In this document: piece after piece, positions 28,457-37,113 of the stretch
Layout of the letters: every line of letters begins with the position of its first letter
Numbering within the stretch: position 1 is the stretch's first letter
Made by a program: the position numbers and the translations under genes
From: Psychrobacter sp. I-STPA6b
GTDB lineage: Bacteria > Pseudomonadota > Gammaproteobacteria > Pseudomonadales > Moraxellaceae
Direction of reading: 5' to 3'
Length of the DNA: 64,000 nt
Assembly (NCBI RefSeq): GCF_020662265.1
Contig: NZ_VEWM01000063.1
Coordinates: 62,001-126,000 of the forward strand
The notes under the pieces: generated by a model
The model's database searches: none
The model's input: only the letters and a program-made list of their open reading frames with translations
What the model was told of the DNA's origin: nothing

Positions 28457-29824
28457 TTACTCGACTTCTACAGTTGCACTATGGTCTTCTGGCAAAAACA
28501 GACTTAATAATATGGCAGTAATCGCACCAATAGCAACAGGTGAAATAAAGATATTACGCATGAGTTCAGGCAACTGTGACAAGATATCAGGCACCATAGA
28601 AACACCGATACCCATACCAATAGAAATGGAAATAATCATCATATCACGGCGGTCTAGCTTAGCACTGGCAAGCACTCGAATACCCGCAACTGCAACTGTA
28701 CCAAACATCACTAATGTCGCTCCACCCAATACAGGCTTTGGCATGGTTTGAAGCACTGCTCCAAAAATAGGGAAAAGCCCCATTAGCACCAAAATCGCAG
28801 CAATATACATCCCCACATAACGGCTAGCAACACCAGTTAATGCAATCACACCATTATTTTGGCTGAAGGTAGTTGATGGCATACTATTAAGAGTAGCAGC
28901 AAGGATAGAATTCACACCATCAGCCAATACCCCTCCACGAATACGATTCAAATATACAGGACCTGTTACTGGCTCTTTCGAGATAGTCGAATTTGCAGTC
29001 AAATCCCCTGTGGTCTCTAATGCAGAAACGCAAAATAAAATAACCAGTGGAATAAATGCCGCCATATCAAAGTTAAACCCATACTTAAATGGTATCGGTA
29101 CACTGATAATGCCAACATGAGACAAAGAAGAAAAGTCTAAACGCCCCATAAAAAAAGCGGCCAACATACCCAAAGTCAATGCAATAACAATGGATGACAA
29201 ACGCAGTACTGGATTTTTTGAGCGATTAAGAATAATCACGGATACCAATACAATCCCACCAAGCAATAGATTTTGTAGACTACCAAAATTCTCAGCACCA
29301 AATCCGCCGCCAATATCCGTCACTGCTACCTTAATCAACGGAATACCAATTAGCACAATAATTGTACCCGTTACTACGGGGGTAAAAATACGTTGTAATT
29401 TATGCACAAAACGGCTTAAAAACACCTCCACAAAGGCTGCACAAAAACTCACCCCAAAAATAGTCGATAAAATCTCTTCAGGAGAACCGCCACGCGCTTT
29501 GACAATCATACCAGCCGACAAAATCGCTGTTAAAAACGCAAAACTTGTGCCTTGTAAACACAACATGCCTGCCCCTATAGGACCTATTTTTTTACTTTGA
29601 ATAAATGTTCCTATCCCCGAAGCAATTAAAGCACAGCTAATCAAATAGGGAATGTACTCACCCAGCCCTAGCGTCCCTGCAACAATCAAAGTTGGGGTCA
29701 CTACACCAACAATACTTGCCAACACATGTTGCAATGCCGCAAACGATGCTGGCCAAAAACTAGGCTTATCATCCAAATGATAAATCAGCTCAGCGTTGAC
29801 ATGCTTATCTGGTATATCGCTCAT
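28457..29824 (-). CDS. NCS2-family purine/uric acid:cation symporter
   Basis: This inner-membrane transporter of 455 residues probably brings in xanthine, uric acid or another purine for the adjacent xanthine dehydrogenase. About 12-14 hydrophobic segments are visible. NCS2 signatures include GAGMLCLQGTSFAFLTA, the QNNGVIALTGVASRYVG block with the substrate-binding Gln-Asn-Asn region, and ALETTGDLTANSTIS with the conserved Glu. The start of the protein, ASIVGVVTPTLIVAGTLGL, fits the UacT/XanP subgroup. AAGGAAG precedes ATG 29824. The substrate within the purines cannot be fixed from sequence. Confidence 0.85.
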   Translation of the reverse strand: MSDIPDKHVNAELIYHLDDKPSFWPASFAALQHVLASIVGVVTPTLIVAGTLGLGEYIPYLISCALIASGIGTFIQSKKIGPIGAGMLCLQGTSFAFLTAILSAGMIVKARGGSPEEILSTIFGVSFCAAFVEVFLSRFVHKLQRIFTPVVTGTIIVLIGIPLIKVAVTDIGGGFGAENFGSLQNLLLGGIVLVSVIILNRSKNPVLRLSSIVIALTLGMLAAFFMGRLDFSSLSHVGIISVPIPFKYGFNFDMAAFIPLVILFCVSALETTGDLTANSTISKEPVTGPVYLNRIRGGVLADGVNSILAATLNSMPSTTFSQNNGVIALTGVASRYVGMYIAAILVLMGLFPIFGAVLQTMPKPVLGGATLVMFGTVAVAGIRVLASAKLDRRDMMIISISIGMGIGVSMVPDILSQLPELMRNIFISPVAIGAITAILLSLFLPEDHSATVEVE

Positions 29825-30636
29825 AAATTATCTTCCTTATATATAAATACCATCATTTATTTCTACCAGAAATATATAAGTAAAACTCATCATCAGGAGC
29901 TAAAACCTAAAAAGGTGATTGCAATAAAATCTTCTCCAAACATACATAAGTCTTACCCATCCTTGTCAAAATCCTTGTCGAACCAACTCTGCTCACTTAT
30001 TTATCAATATTGACAACACAATATGTATAGTCAAATTATAAAGACAAAACACAAAGAGACGATATTCATAAAACTCTCATGCCACTAAGGTCTTATCTAA
30101 ACGTAGTTAATACAACTAATGACAAAGTTTTAACAAATGTTCAACATGCCTTAACTATGCCAGTAAGGTTTAGCCTCTGTCAATTGTATACTGATATAAA
30201 TTTTTTCATTTTCTCTGCTAAATATAGATACATACTTGACTTAACATAGTATTTACACTATTACACTTTTATATAATATTACTTATTTAATTAATAATAA
30301 TATTAAAACAATACTCATAAAAAAAAGAATAGGTATCTATAGACGCCTATTCTATTAAATCCTGTATTAACAATATGTTACTAACATAGTATTTCAATAT
30401 AACGCCAGTATATTGATACTAAAACGCCCTTTCTCCCATCACCAAAATCAACTAAAGCAATATCCAAGATATTGAAAAAACATACAAAAAACTAGCAAAT
30501 TTTCTTCTTGATTATCACTAAATAATAGACGCATAAGTTTTCATAAAATCTATCTGACTTCGTAGTAACATTCATTGTAAATAATTCATTTAATATCGTT
30601 TTAGTACAAAATAGCATAGTACAGACTAGCTGTTAT
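29825..30636. other. intergenic region, one terminator, no gene
   Basis: This 812-base AT-rich gap lies between the yeiH-like gene and the NCS2 permease gene, both on minus. It holds a Rho-independent terminator at 30318-30353 and presumably the permease promoter near 29830-29950. I see no open frame with a ribosome site. Confidence 0.6.
30318..30353 (-). terminator. terminator downstream of the yeiH-like gene
   Basis: On the minus strand AGAATAGG (30353-30346) pairs with CCTATTCT (30333-30326) around a 12-base loop and is followed by eight T residues. It lies about 285 bases after the stop of the transporter gene. Confidence 0.7.
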
Positions 30637-31764
30637 TCACCCAACTACTAACTGAATGAATCCACCGCCAACGACTAACCACATCATCACAATTGCTCCC
30701 AAAATCATCGGTTTGATGCCTGCCCGCTTGATAGCACTGATATGTGTGGTTAAGCCTAACGCCACCATTGCCATGGTCAATAGCCATTGGTCAAGTGTTA
30801 ATAGCCCTTGTACGACAGTTTGTGGAATGATATTTAGTGAATTAACCGCCACCATTACGATAAAGAGAATAGCAAACCATGGAATGGTGATTTTATTGGC
30901 AAGTTTTTTTGTATTTTCTGAATGCTCTAAACTGTTTGTTGCATCTGTTGTATTGATAGCATTTGTATTATTGGTAACTTCAGCCATTTGCTGTTTGGTG
31001 GCTTGACGGCTGACAAAAATAGAAACCAATATCAAAAATGGTGCTAACATCATCACTCGTATCATTTTTGCTGTAACTGCAATATTTTCTACTTCATCAT
31101 TGATTGCATGACCTGCCGCATAGACCTGTGCTACTTCATGCACACTTGAGCCGATATAAATGCCCCACTGTTTATCGACAAAATCCCACAGCCCCCAATG
31201 ATACATGGCAGGATATAAAAATATTGCCAACGTACCAAAAATCACCACCACCGCAATGGCTACCGCTACTTTATCTGAGTCTGCTTTTAGTACTGGTTCA
31301 GTCGCAAGCACTGCTGCTGCCCCACAAATACTACAGCCCGCCCCCATTAAAATAGCGGTGTGTTGGTCAATGGCAAATACCTTGCAAGCCAATATATATG
31401 TTAACGCAAAAGTTGAGGTCAAAATCAAAGCATCAGCGACAATACTGGCAACTCCAACTTGACCAATTTGGCTTAATGTTAAATGAAATCCATATAAAAT
31501 GATGCCTAGCTTTAATAGCTTTCCCTTACTAAATAGCACACCTGCATGACATTTATTTTCCCAGCGGGGATACAAGGTATTACCAACCAACATTCCTAAT
31601 GCAATTGCTAAGGTTAAGGTGCTAAAACCCAAACTACTTAACCATGACACCTTACCTAATAGCATACACAACAAACTAATCGCCAAAACCAATATCAAGC
31701 CAATAATAAAGCTTTGACGATTATTTGGGTGATTTTGCTCTTTATTTATATTAATCGCAGTCAT
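30637..31764 (-). CDS. yeiH: YeiH/YadS-family putative sulfate exporter
   Basis: This inner-membrane protein of 375 residues has about 10 hydrophobic segments and belongs to the UPF0324 / putative sulfate exporter family. Seen are LGFSTLTLAIALGMLVGNTL, ILMGAGCSICGAAAVLATEP with the conserved GxGxSICGA block, and GIYIGSSVHEVAQVYAAG. A hydrophilic Asn/Thr-rich loop lies near residues 260-290. The divergent gene is a LysR regulator, matching the E. coli yeiH/yeiE pair. AGGATA precedes the ATG. Sulfate or sulfonate export is only inferred for this family. Confidence 0.85.
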   Translation of the reverse strand: MTAININKEQNHPNNRQSFIIGLILVLAISLLCMLLGKVSWLSSLGFSTLTLAIALGMLVGNTLYPRWENKCHAGVLFSKGKLLKLGIILYGFHLTLSQIGQVGVASIVADALILTSTFALTYILACKVFAIDQHTAILMGAGCSICGAAAVLATEPVLKADSDKVAVAIAVVVIFGTLAIFLYPAMYHWGLWDFVDKQWGIYIGSSVHEVAQVYAAGHAINDEVENIAVTAKMIRVMMLAPFLILVSIFVSRQATKQQMAEVTNNTNAINTTDATNSLEHSENTKKLANKITIPWFAILFIVMVAVNSLNIIPQTVVQGLLTLDQWLLTMAMVALGLTTHISAIKRAGIKPMILGAIVMMWLVVGGGFIQLVVG

Positions 31765-31944
31765 GGCATATCCTTTTTATATGAATTCGTTTATATGGAT
31801 TTGTTATTAACGTTAGATTTAATCGAACAAATTGGAATAACATCATCATAACCTATTTTTTTATGACGAAAAAATAGATAATAGAAGTAATATCTATCGG
31901 TAAAAGTGATATACAATGAGTGAAGAACTCCGAGGAAGAATAAT

Positions 31945-32931
31945 ATGAGCTTACGCCTTACCTTGCGCCAATTAGAGATTTTTTGTGCCATTGTGCAAGC
32001 AGGCAGTACCAGTGGGGCAGGCAAAATGTTGGCATTATCACAATCTGCGGTCAGTAGTGGACTAAAAGACCTTGAAAATCAGCTTGGTATTTTGCTATTT
32101 GAACGGGTGGGAAAACGCTTGGTAAGTAATGAGCAAGGGCGATTGTTATATATCAAAGCAGTTGCCATGCTAGAGCAAGCCCAAGAAATACAAGGGCTGT
32201 TTGCAGGGGATGCAGGAGAGATTCACGTTAGTGCCAGTACGACCATTGGCAATTATTTACTGCCCCCTATTTTGGCGACACTGCGTCAACAATATCCCAA
32301 ACTAACAGTACGGCTAACCGTTGCAAATAGTAATGATGTCATTGAGCAAGTGGCTCAGCTTGAGTGCGATATTGGCTTGATTGAAGGGCAATGTCAGCAC
32401 CCAGATATTGCTACCCAGATTTGGCAATATGATGAGTTGGTGTGGTTTTGTGCCAGTGAATCGCAGTGGCTAGATGGTGACTTTCAATATCTACCCAGTC
32501 AATATTTACCTCAACATTCATCTAATCAGAACTCCCAGATTTCAGCTAACTCAGCAATTAGCTTGGCTGAATTGTTACAACTACCATTAATCATGCGTGA
32601 GGCAGGGTCAGGCACTCGTGGTTTGATGGAAATGAGCTTGGCGCAATATGGTTTGCATTTAACCACCAATCACCCAAAAAATTTAATGGAGCTGGGCAAT
32701 TCAGAGGCGATTAAGCATTCGGTGATGTATGATTTGGGCATTGGCTGTCTGTCACAACATGTGCTACAAGATGTCTGGCAAACGGGGAAGCTACATGCCA
32801 TTTGTACCCAAGAGCCAACGATAAAACGTCCACTCTTGTTGCTACAGCATCGGCAAAAGCATGACAGTTATGTACTAAGCTTGTTTAAACAGCAATTATT
32901 CACCTACTCTGATGCAAATATTTTTGCGTAA
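31945..32931 (+). CDS. LysR-family transcriptional regulator (YeiE-like)
   Basis: This 328-residue DNA-binding protein probably controls the divergent yeiH-like gene. The winged HTH spans about residues 1-65: LTLRQLEIFCAIVQAGSTSG, then MLALSQSAVSSGLKDLENQL and LFERVGKRLV. The C-terminal effector domain has the CysB-like IHVSASTTIGNYLLPPILAT start and REAGSGTRGLMEMSL, a pattern found in YeiE/CbbR-type regulators that bind small anions. The insertion NSNQNSQISANSA near 190-205 is unusual. AGGAAG precedes ATG 31945; the 180-base divergent gap would hold its operator. Confidence 0.85.
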   Translation: MSLRLTLRQLEIFCAIVQAGSTSGAGKMLALSQSAVSSGLKDLENQLGILLFERVGKRLVSNEQGRLLYIKAVAMLEQAQEIQGLFAGDAGEIHVSASTTIGNYLLPPILATLRQQYPKLTVRLTVANSNDVIEQVAQLECDIGLIEGQCQHPDIATQIWQYDELVWFCASESQWLDGDFQYLPSQYLPQHSSNQNSQISANSAISLAELLQLPLIMREAGSGTRGLMEMSLAQYGLHLTTNHPKNLMELGNSEAIKHSVMYDLGIGCLSQHVLQDVWQTGKLHAICTQEPTIKRPLLLLQHRQKHDSYVLSLFKQQLFTYSDANIFA

Positions 32932-32977
32932 AATACTTGCTTTCACTAAAAAACCTGCTAGAATATGCAACCTCTAC

Positions 32978-33054
32978 AGGCGTATAGCTCAGTTGGTTAG
33001 AGCGCCACCTTGACATGGTGGAGGTCGCTAGTTCGAATCTAGTTACGCCTACCA
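32978..33054 (+). tRNA. tRNA-Val(GAC)
   Basis: The cloverleaf is complete. Acceptor AGGCGTA pairs with TACGCCT, the D arm is GCTC/GAGC, the anticodon stem is CCACC/GGTGG with loop TTGACAT (anticodon GAC, reading GUC), and the T arm is GCTAG-TTCGAAT-CTAGT. The discriminator is A and CCA is encoded (33052-33054). An 18-base copy of its anticodon arm occurs at 42382-42399. Confidence 0.95.
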
Positions 33055-33061
33055 AGATTTT

Positions 33062-33095
33062 AAAAGCCCCAATCTTTTGATTGGGGCTTTTTTTG
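33062..33095 (+). terminator. Rho-independent terminator after tRNA-Val
   Basis: AAAGCCCCAATC at 33063-33074 pairs with GATTGGGGCTTT at 33079-33090 around TTTT, followed by further T residues. It starts nine bases after the tRNA end. Confidence 0.9.
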
Positions 33096-33191
33096 TATAA
33101 ATTTCAAGGAATTAGGGGGATTATTTTTCTACTACATTTAATCACTTTTTATCTCTCATAAACTCTCAGGATATCCTTGGGGAGAATAGCA

Positions 33192-33326
33192 ATGAAATTT
33201 TATAAAAAAGGAAATGAATATATCATATTGAATATGACTGGACATAAAAACAACTATCTTTCTACTGTATTCTCTGATGAAGAAAAGGAACATGATTTTA
33301 TAGATATAGAAAGTAATAATAAATAA
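33192..33326 (+). CDS. 44-residue ORF, possible broken immunity gene
   Basis: An ATG with a good ribosome site (GGGGAGA at 33179-33185) opens MKFYKKGNEYIILNMTGHK and stops after 44 codons in an AT-only run. In the next frame an open stretch from 33323 encodes NNKEIKVWIEKSIQKINLKF and stops near 33409, so an intact gene of about 70 codons may have been frameshifted in the AATA-rich run at 33315-33340. It lies in the toxin island and has the look of the start of small immunity proteins. Function is unknown and it may be a pseudogene. Confidence 0.4.
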   Translation: MKFYKKGNEYIILNMTGHKNNYLSTVFSDEEKEHDFIDIESNNK

Positions 33327-33554
33327 ATATAAATAATAAAGAAATTAAGGTTTGGATAGAAAAATCCATTCAGAAAATAAATTTGAAGTTTGGTAAGATT
33401 TTTTTGTAAAAACTATCAATTATATATCATCTACTATCAAATAGTACATAAGCTAATTAAGAAAATCATAAATAATGGAGATATTGAAAGTTTATAAAGT
33501 TTCGCTTCCTTATTTCACCTAATAAAACAAGTATAGGCTAAGCATTTTGTCTAG
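33327..33554. other. AT-rich gap, no intact gene
   Basis: Apart from the possible frameshifted tail to 33409, no gene is visible. It looks like eroded sequence between the tRNA-proximal small ORF and the truncated toxin reading frame. Confidence 0.5.
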
Positions 33555-33995
33555 CTAAATTGCAAATGTAATGTCATCACCAACCTATTACAAGGGCTAT
33601 GGCTTAGCGACCCCATACCCATAGAAAACTACAGCCAGCAAGAAAAACAACTACAAGCACTAATCAACGACCAAACCGCCACCGCAGTCGCTACTTACTC
33701 GCCCCCCAACCAAACACAACAATGGGCAAGTATCGACCATTATCAAATCACCCCCTATACATGGAAAATACTTGACCTAGAGCTGACCGAAGCCAATGGC
33801 AAAACCTTTGATATCAGTATACTACGCCCCAACTGGTGGATACAGCAAGTTGGTGCACAAGCCATAGGTAACAAGTTTTATCTAGACATACCAGAAGTAG
33901 AACAAGGCTGGGCAATTGTCAAAGACATACGAATCAATCAGCTAGATACCAGAGTATGGGACGAACAGCGTACAGGCGACTTTGTCTATAGACCA
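33555..33995 (+). pseudogene. upstream remnant of the polymorphic toxin (no start codon)
   Basis: The frame of the downstream Hint/toxin gene stays open back to a stop at 33552-33554 but offers no ATG, GTG or TTG with a ribosome site before 33996. The translation includes YQITPYTWKILDLELTEANG and FYLDIPEVEQGWAIVKDIRI, which reads as the linker and first part of a pretoxin Hint region. GC is clearly higher here than in the flanking island. This indicates the end of a longer toxin gene cut off from its secretion and repeat domains, as in orphan Rhs, CdiA or MafB tips. Confidence 0.6.
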
Positions 33996-34853
33996 GTGAC
34001 CGCCACCTTTGAGCATGACAGTGACCAAGTCCTGCAACTATATTTTAATAACAATGAGCAACCATTAGAGGTGACACCAGAGCATCCGATATGGTCGGTT
34101 GATAAAAATGATTATGTGCCTGCTGGCAACCTAACGGTAGGCGAAACGGTAAAAACCCGTCAAGGCGTTACCACCCTACAGGGACGTCATAGACTTGCAG
34201 GTACGCATCGTGTTTATAACATTGAGGTGTATCGTGACCATAATTATATGGTGTCGCTGGATAGTATTCTGGTGCATAATAGTAAGATTCAAAGTGATAC
34301 TACAACTAACTCTAATTTATCAATTGATAATGAATTATTACCAAGTAATTTAAGTGATATTAACATTGAGAATTTAAGGAGAAGATTAAATCTTTCTGAT
34401 AAAGATACAGTTGCTGTAGCTAATACAGATATTGATGGATTGAGTACATTAGATGTATATGGTATTTCACCATCTGTTAGAAAAGAGGCTAACCTGCCTT
34501 CTTTAGATGAGCTATATGGTACAGAGAGACCTATAAAATCTCCCCGAACAAATGCTTTATTTACAAGACATGCTGAAGAAGATATCCTAAACTCTCTAGC
34601 AAATAGAATAGATAGCTTAAATCTTCCAGAACAAGATTTAGAAGGTAAAACCATAAATATACATATATCAAATCAAACAGGCATATGTACTGCTTGTTAT
34701 CAAGGTTTAACGAATTCTAATGTTCCTGCAGGAGTTATTAAGCAGTTTAGTGAGCGTTATCCTACTCTTACAATAAATATTAGTGCAGAAGGTGGGAATG
34801 CACGTCCTAATCGTAATATTCTTTCAATTCGTAATGGCAAAATACTGGAATAA
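33996..34853 (+). CDS. polymorphic toxin tip: Hint pretoxin domain plus deaminase-like toxin
   Basis: Residues 1-95 (from GTG 33996) are the end of a pretoxin Hint autoprocessing domain: VTPEHPIWSVDKNDYVPAGN, then HRVYNIEVYRDHNYMVSLDS and the cleavage-type end ILVHN (V93-N95). After VHN the base composition drops to strongly AT-rich, marking the toxin cassette. The toxin part (96-285) has HAE at 192-194 and CTAC at 231-234, the zinc-ligand and proton-shuttle pattern of the deaminase superfamily (H-x-E plus CxxC), followed by a strand FSERYPTLTINIS. This is consistent with BURPS668_1122- or YwqJ-type toxin deaminases; the exact family needs an HMM. The gene lacks a normal start and is followed at once by immunity-like genes. 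It may be a silent cassette. Confidence 0.75.
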   Translation: MTATFEHDSDQVLQLYFNNNEQPLEVTPEHPIWSVDKNDYVPAGNLTVGETVKTRQGVTTLQGRHRLAGTHRVYNIEVYRDHNYMVSLDSILVHNSKIQSDTTTNSNLSIDNELLPSNLSDINIENLRRRLNLSDKDTVAVANTDIDGLSTLDVYGISPSVRKEANLPSLDELYGTERPIKSPRTNALFTRHAEEDILNSLANRIDSLNLPEQDLEGKTINIHISNQTGICTACYQGLTNSNVPAGVIKQFSERYPTLTINISAEGGNARPNRNILSIRNGKILE

Positions 34854-34859
34854 TTTACT

Positions 34860-35285
34860 ATGCTGTATAATGATTTTATTTTATTAAATGATATAAATAA
34901 AGCAGAAGCACTTTTATATATATCTAATATAGCTTGTAAGGAGTTAGAAAACAATACCCCCATTTACTCTCAAGCAAAAACTGCATTATTTTTATCAGAG
35001 AAATTTATCAAAGAAAATTTTCAAAATGTAGATGCTATTGAACTTTCAAGTTATTTAAATAATCCTGATGAAAAAAAAGATTTAGGTATGTTGATTTGTA
35101 GTGCAAAAAATAAAAAAGAACAATTAGCTCTTGATGTAATAATTTATACAGTTGGATTTATTTCTAAAATAGCACATGAAAAAACAAAAACTACAGAAAA
35201 GATGCCTGAACCTGTAGTAGAGGCAAGTGCTGACGTGGTTTATAACGCATTTAAATCATATTCTGAGATGAAGAGGATAGTGTGA
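34860..35285 (+). CDS. putative immunity protein, all-alpha
   Basis: This 141-residue cytoplasmic protein starts 6 bases after the toxin stop, the place of the cognate immunity gene. It reads as helices throughout (INKAEALLYISNIACKELEN, LALDVIIYTVGFISKIAH) with no signal peptide. No known family can be named with certainty; some polymorphic-toxin immunity families are of this all-alpha kind. Its low GC matches the toxin part. The function is inferred from position only. Confidence 0.65.
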   Translation: MLYNDFILLNDINKAEALLYISNIACKELENNTPIYSQAKTALFLSEKFIKENFQNVDAIELSSYLNNPDEKKDLGMLICSAKNKKEQLALDVIIYTVGFISKIAHEKTKTTEKMPEPVVEASADVVYNAFKSYSEMKRIV

Positions 35286-35680
35286 AATATAAAAGAATAA
35301 TGCTTTATAAAGAAAAAATATATGAAAATCGTGACGAAACGAAACCAAGTATAGAGGATAACCTAAATGCTCTTAGTAAAGAACAGGCTGAAAAAGTAGC
35401 AATATATTTAGAATCAGGACATATATTATTAAGTTTTGTCAGTCCAACAATTGATCCCTTTGATCAGAAAACCCGCCTACCTGTCGTTATATATACAGAT
35501 GGTGTATACATATGGGATTCTATTATTATTCATTGGGTTAAGAGCTATAGAGTAAAACTACCTGAAGAATTTCTTGCTCATGTATCAAAACATCAAACAG
35601 TTCCAAATATTGACCTAAAGGCATTAGGTGGAATAACAGTGATGGGAAAAAATTTAGAGTATTTATGGCTTGAAAGTTGA
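35282..35680 (+). CDS. putative immunity protein, second in row
   Basis: This 132-residue protein begins at a GTG that overlaps the preceding stop by four bases (GTGA), so translation is coupled. The sequence YLESGHILLSFVSPTIDPFD, then VVIYTDGVYIWDSIIIHW and VKLPEEFLAHV, is an alpha/beta fold seen among small immunity-type proteins that lie behind polymorphic toxins. I cannot name the family. It is predicted cytoplasmic. Confidence 0.6.
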   Translation: MKYKRIMLYKEKIYENRDETKPSIEDNLNALSKEQAEKVAIYLESGHILLSFVSPTIDPFDQKTRLPVVIYTDGVYIWDSIIIHWVKSYRVKLPEEFLAHVSKHQTVPNIDLKALGGITVMGKNLEYLWLES

Positions 35681-35722
35681 TATTAATAGTAGTTACAAAT
35701 GAATATATACCCTTATACTAAA

Positions 35723-36370
35723 ATGAATCCAAATAAATCATCATTAATCAAAAAGATGAACGAGCTTATATTGGCATATGCTGATGATATTGTACCAGTA
35801 AATCGAAATATCATTGTTAATTTTTTTAAAGAGAGGAACATACCCTGTCGAAAAGATTATATCGACTTTTTAGCAAGATTTGGTGGTAATTACTCTTATT
35901 TTCTTAAAAAATATAATTTTGATTGTACATTTCAAGAGATAAGTGAAATATATATAGAAGAGCCAGCAGAAGAAATGCCAAGCAATGACTATGCACTAAT
36001 ATCCAACCATACTTTTGCTGATTTTTATTTTATTGAATATAGCACAGGTCATATTTATAGACCATCTATTGATATAGAAGGAAACTATATATTTAAATAT
36101 TACGCGTATAAAGACATTGATTCGTTTTTATGGTGTCAACTGTATTACACCTATTATAAGGAGTTTACAACCCAAGTCATACATCACCTAACGGATGCAG
36201 AATTAAATAAATTTTTTATTGACTATCATGATTATTTATTAGTGGGCTTTCCTGATAGCACTGCTGGAAGCTATTTTAAAGATAACAAAATATATGCTCA
36301 CACATCTAATACCAATATTATTGAAGAGCATATCTTATCTGATGATTTTGTCCGTAAGCTTTATAAATAA
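35723..36370 (+). CDS. SMI1/KNR4 (SUKH-like) immunity protein, copy 1
   Basis: This is a putative immunity protein of about 215 residues. The block IPCRKDYIDFLARFGGNYSY is the Pro-x-Asp-Tyr...Phe-Gly-Gly signature of the SMI1/KNR4 fold, followed by CTFQEISEIYIEEP and the aromatic DIDSFLWCQLYYTY. I use ATG 35723 because MNPNKSSLIKKMNEL lines up with the start of the two paralogues; a longer frame from 35699 is possible. No strong ribosome site is visible. DNA 35814-35942 is identical to 36514-36642 in copy 2. Confidence 0.72.
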   Translation: MNPNKSSLIKKMNELILAYADDIVPVNRNIIVNFFKERNIPCRKDYIDFLARFGGNYSYFLKKYNFDCTFQEISEIYIEEPAEEMPSNDYALISNHTFADFYFIEYSTGHIYRPSIDIEGNYIFKYYAYKDIDSFLWCQLYYTYYKEFTTQVIHHLTDAELNKFFIDYHDYLLVGFPDSTAGSYFKDNKIYAHTSNTNIIEEHILSDDFVRKLYK

Positions 36371-36422
36371 AGACTTTTAAGGCTGTTTGCTAAGTTTTAT
36401 TTTTTATCAGATAGTAAAAGCT

Positions 36423-37058
36423 ATGAATCCAAATAAATCATCATTAATCAAAAAGATGAATCAGCTTATGCTTGAATATGCTGATGATATCGTCCCTGTT
36501 GAGCGTAATAGGGTTGTTAATTTTTTTAAAGAGAGGAACATACCCTGTCGAAAAGATTATATCGACTTTTTAGCAAGATTTGGTGGTAATTACTCTTATT
36601 TTCTTAAAAAATATAATTTTGATTGTACATTTCAAGAGATAAAGGAGATTTATCTTGAAAATGCAGTATATGACCCTGTGCCACCAGATGGTTATTGTAT
36701 TATAGGTAACCAATTAATAGTAGATTGGTTTGTTATAGAAAATAGTACTGGAAGAATATTTAACGACTATCCTACCAAGGATGACCCTATTATAGGTAAA
36801 GCAGACTTTGAAAATATTGATATTTTTCTTTGGTGGTTTTTATATGGTACTTATTCTGATAATTTTATTGCCAACTTTTCCCTACATGAAAATATAGTAA
36901 ATTTAGATAAGTATTTGACCTCGAATAGAATAGAGCTAATATTTTATGGTACAAAATACTTTATTGATGAAGGTAAGGTATATATCTATTATGAAAATAG
37001 TCATAAACTTTATATACATATCCTTACTGATGACTTTGTAAAACGGCTTTATGAGTAA
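36423..37058 (+). CDS. SMI1/KNR4 (SUKH-like) immunity protein, copy 2 (mosaic)
   Basis: The N-terminal ~73 residues are nearly the same as copy 1, and then the sequence switches to an unrelated-looking C-terminal two thirds: IKEIYLENAVYDPVPPDGYC, later FENIDIFLWWFLYGTYSDNF. The structure of the fold is kept but the binding surface would differ. ATG 36423 matches the paralogues; a TTG at 36387 is an alternative. The sharp switch from identity to divergence suggests recombination between cassettes or selection for a new partner. Confidence 0.72.
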   Translation: MNPNKSSLIKKMNQLMLEYADDIVPVERNRVVNFFKERNIPCRKDYIDFLARFGGNYSYFLKKYNFDCTFQEIKEIYLENAVYDPVPPDGYCIIGNQLIVDWFVIENSTGRIFNDYPTKDDPIIGKADFENIDIFLWWFLYGTYSDNFIANFSLHENIVNLDKYLTSNRIELIFYGTKYFIDEGKVYIYYENSHKLYIHILTDDFVKRLYE

Positions 37059-37113
37059 CTGTTTTAAACAGCTTTCTATCTATGAGATAACACTTAACTA
37101 TAAAAGATGAATC

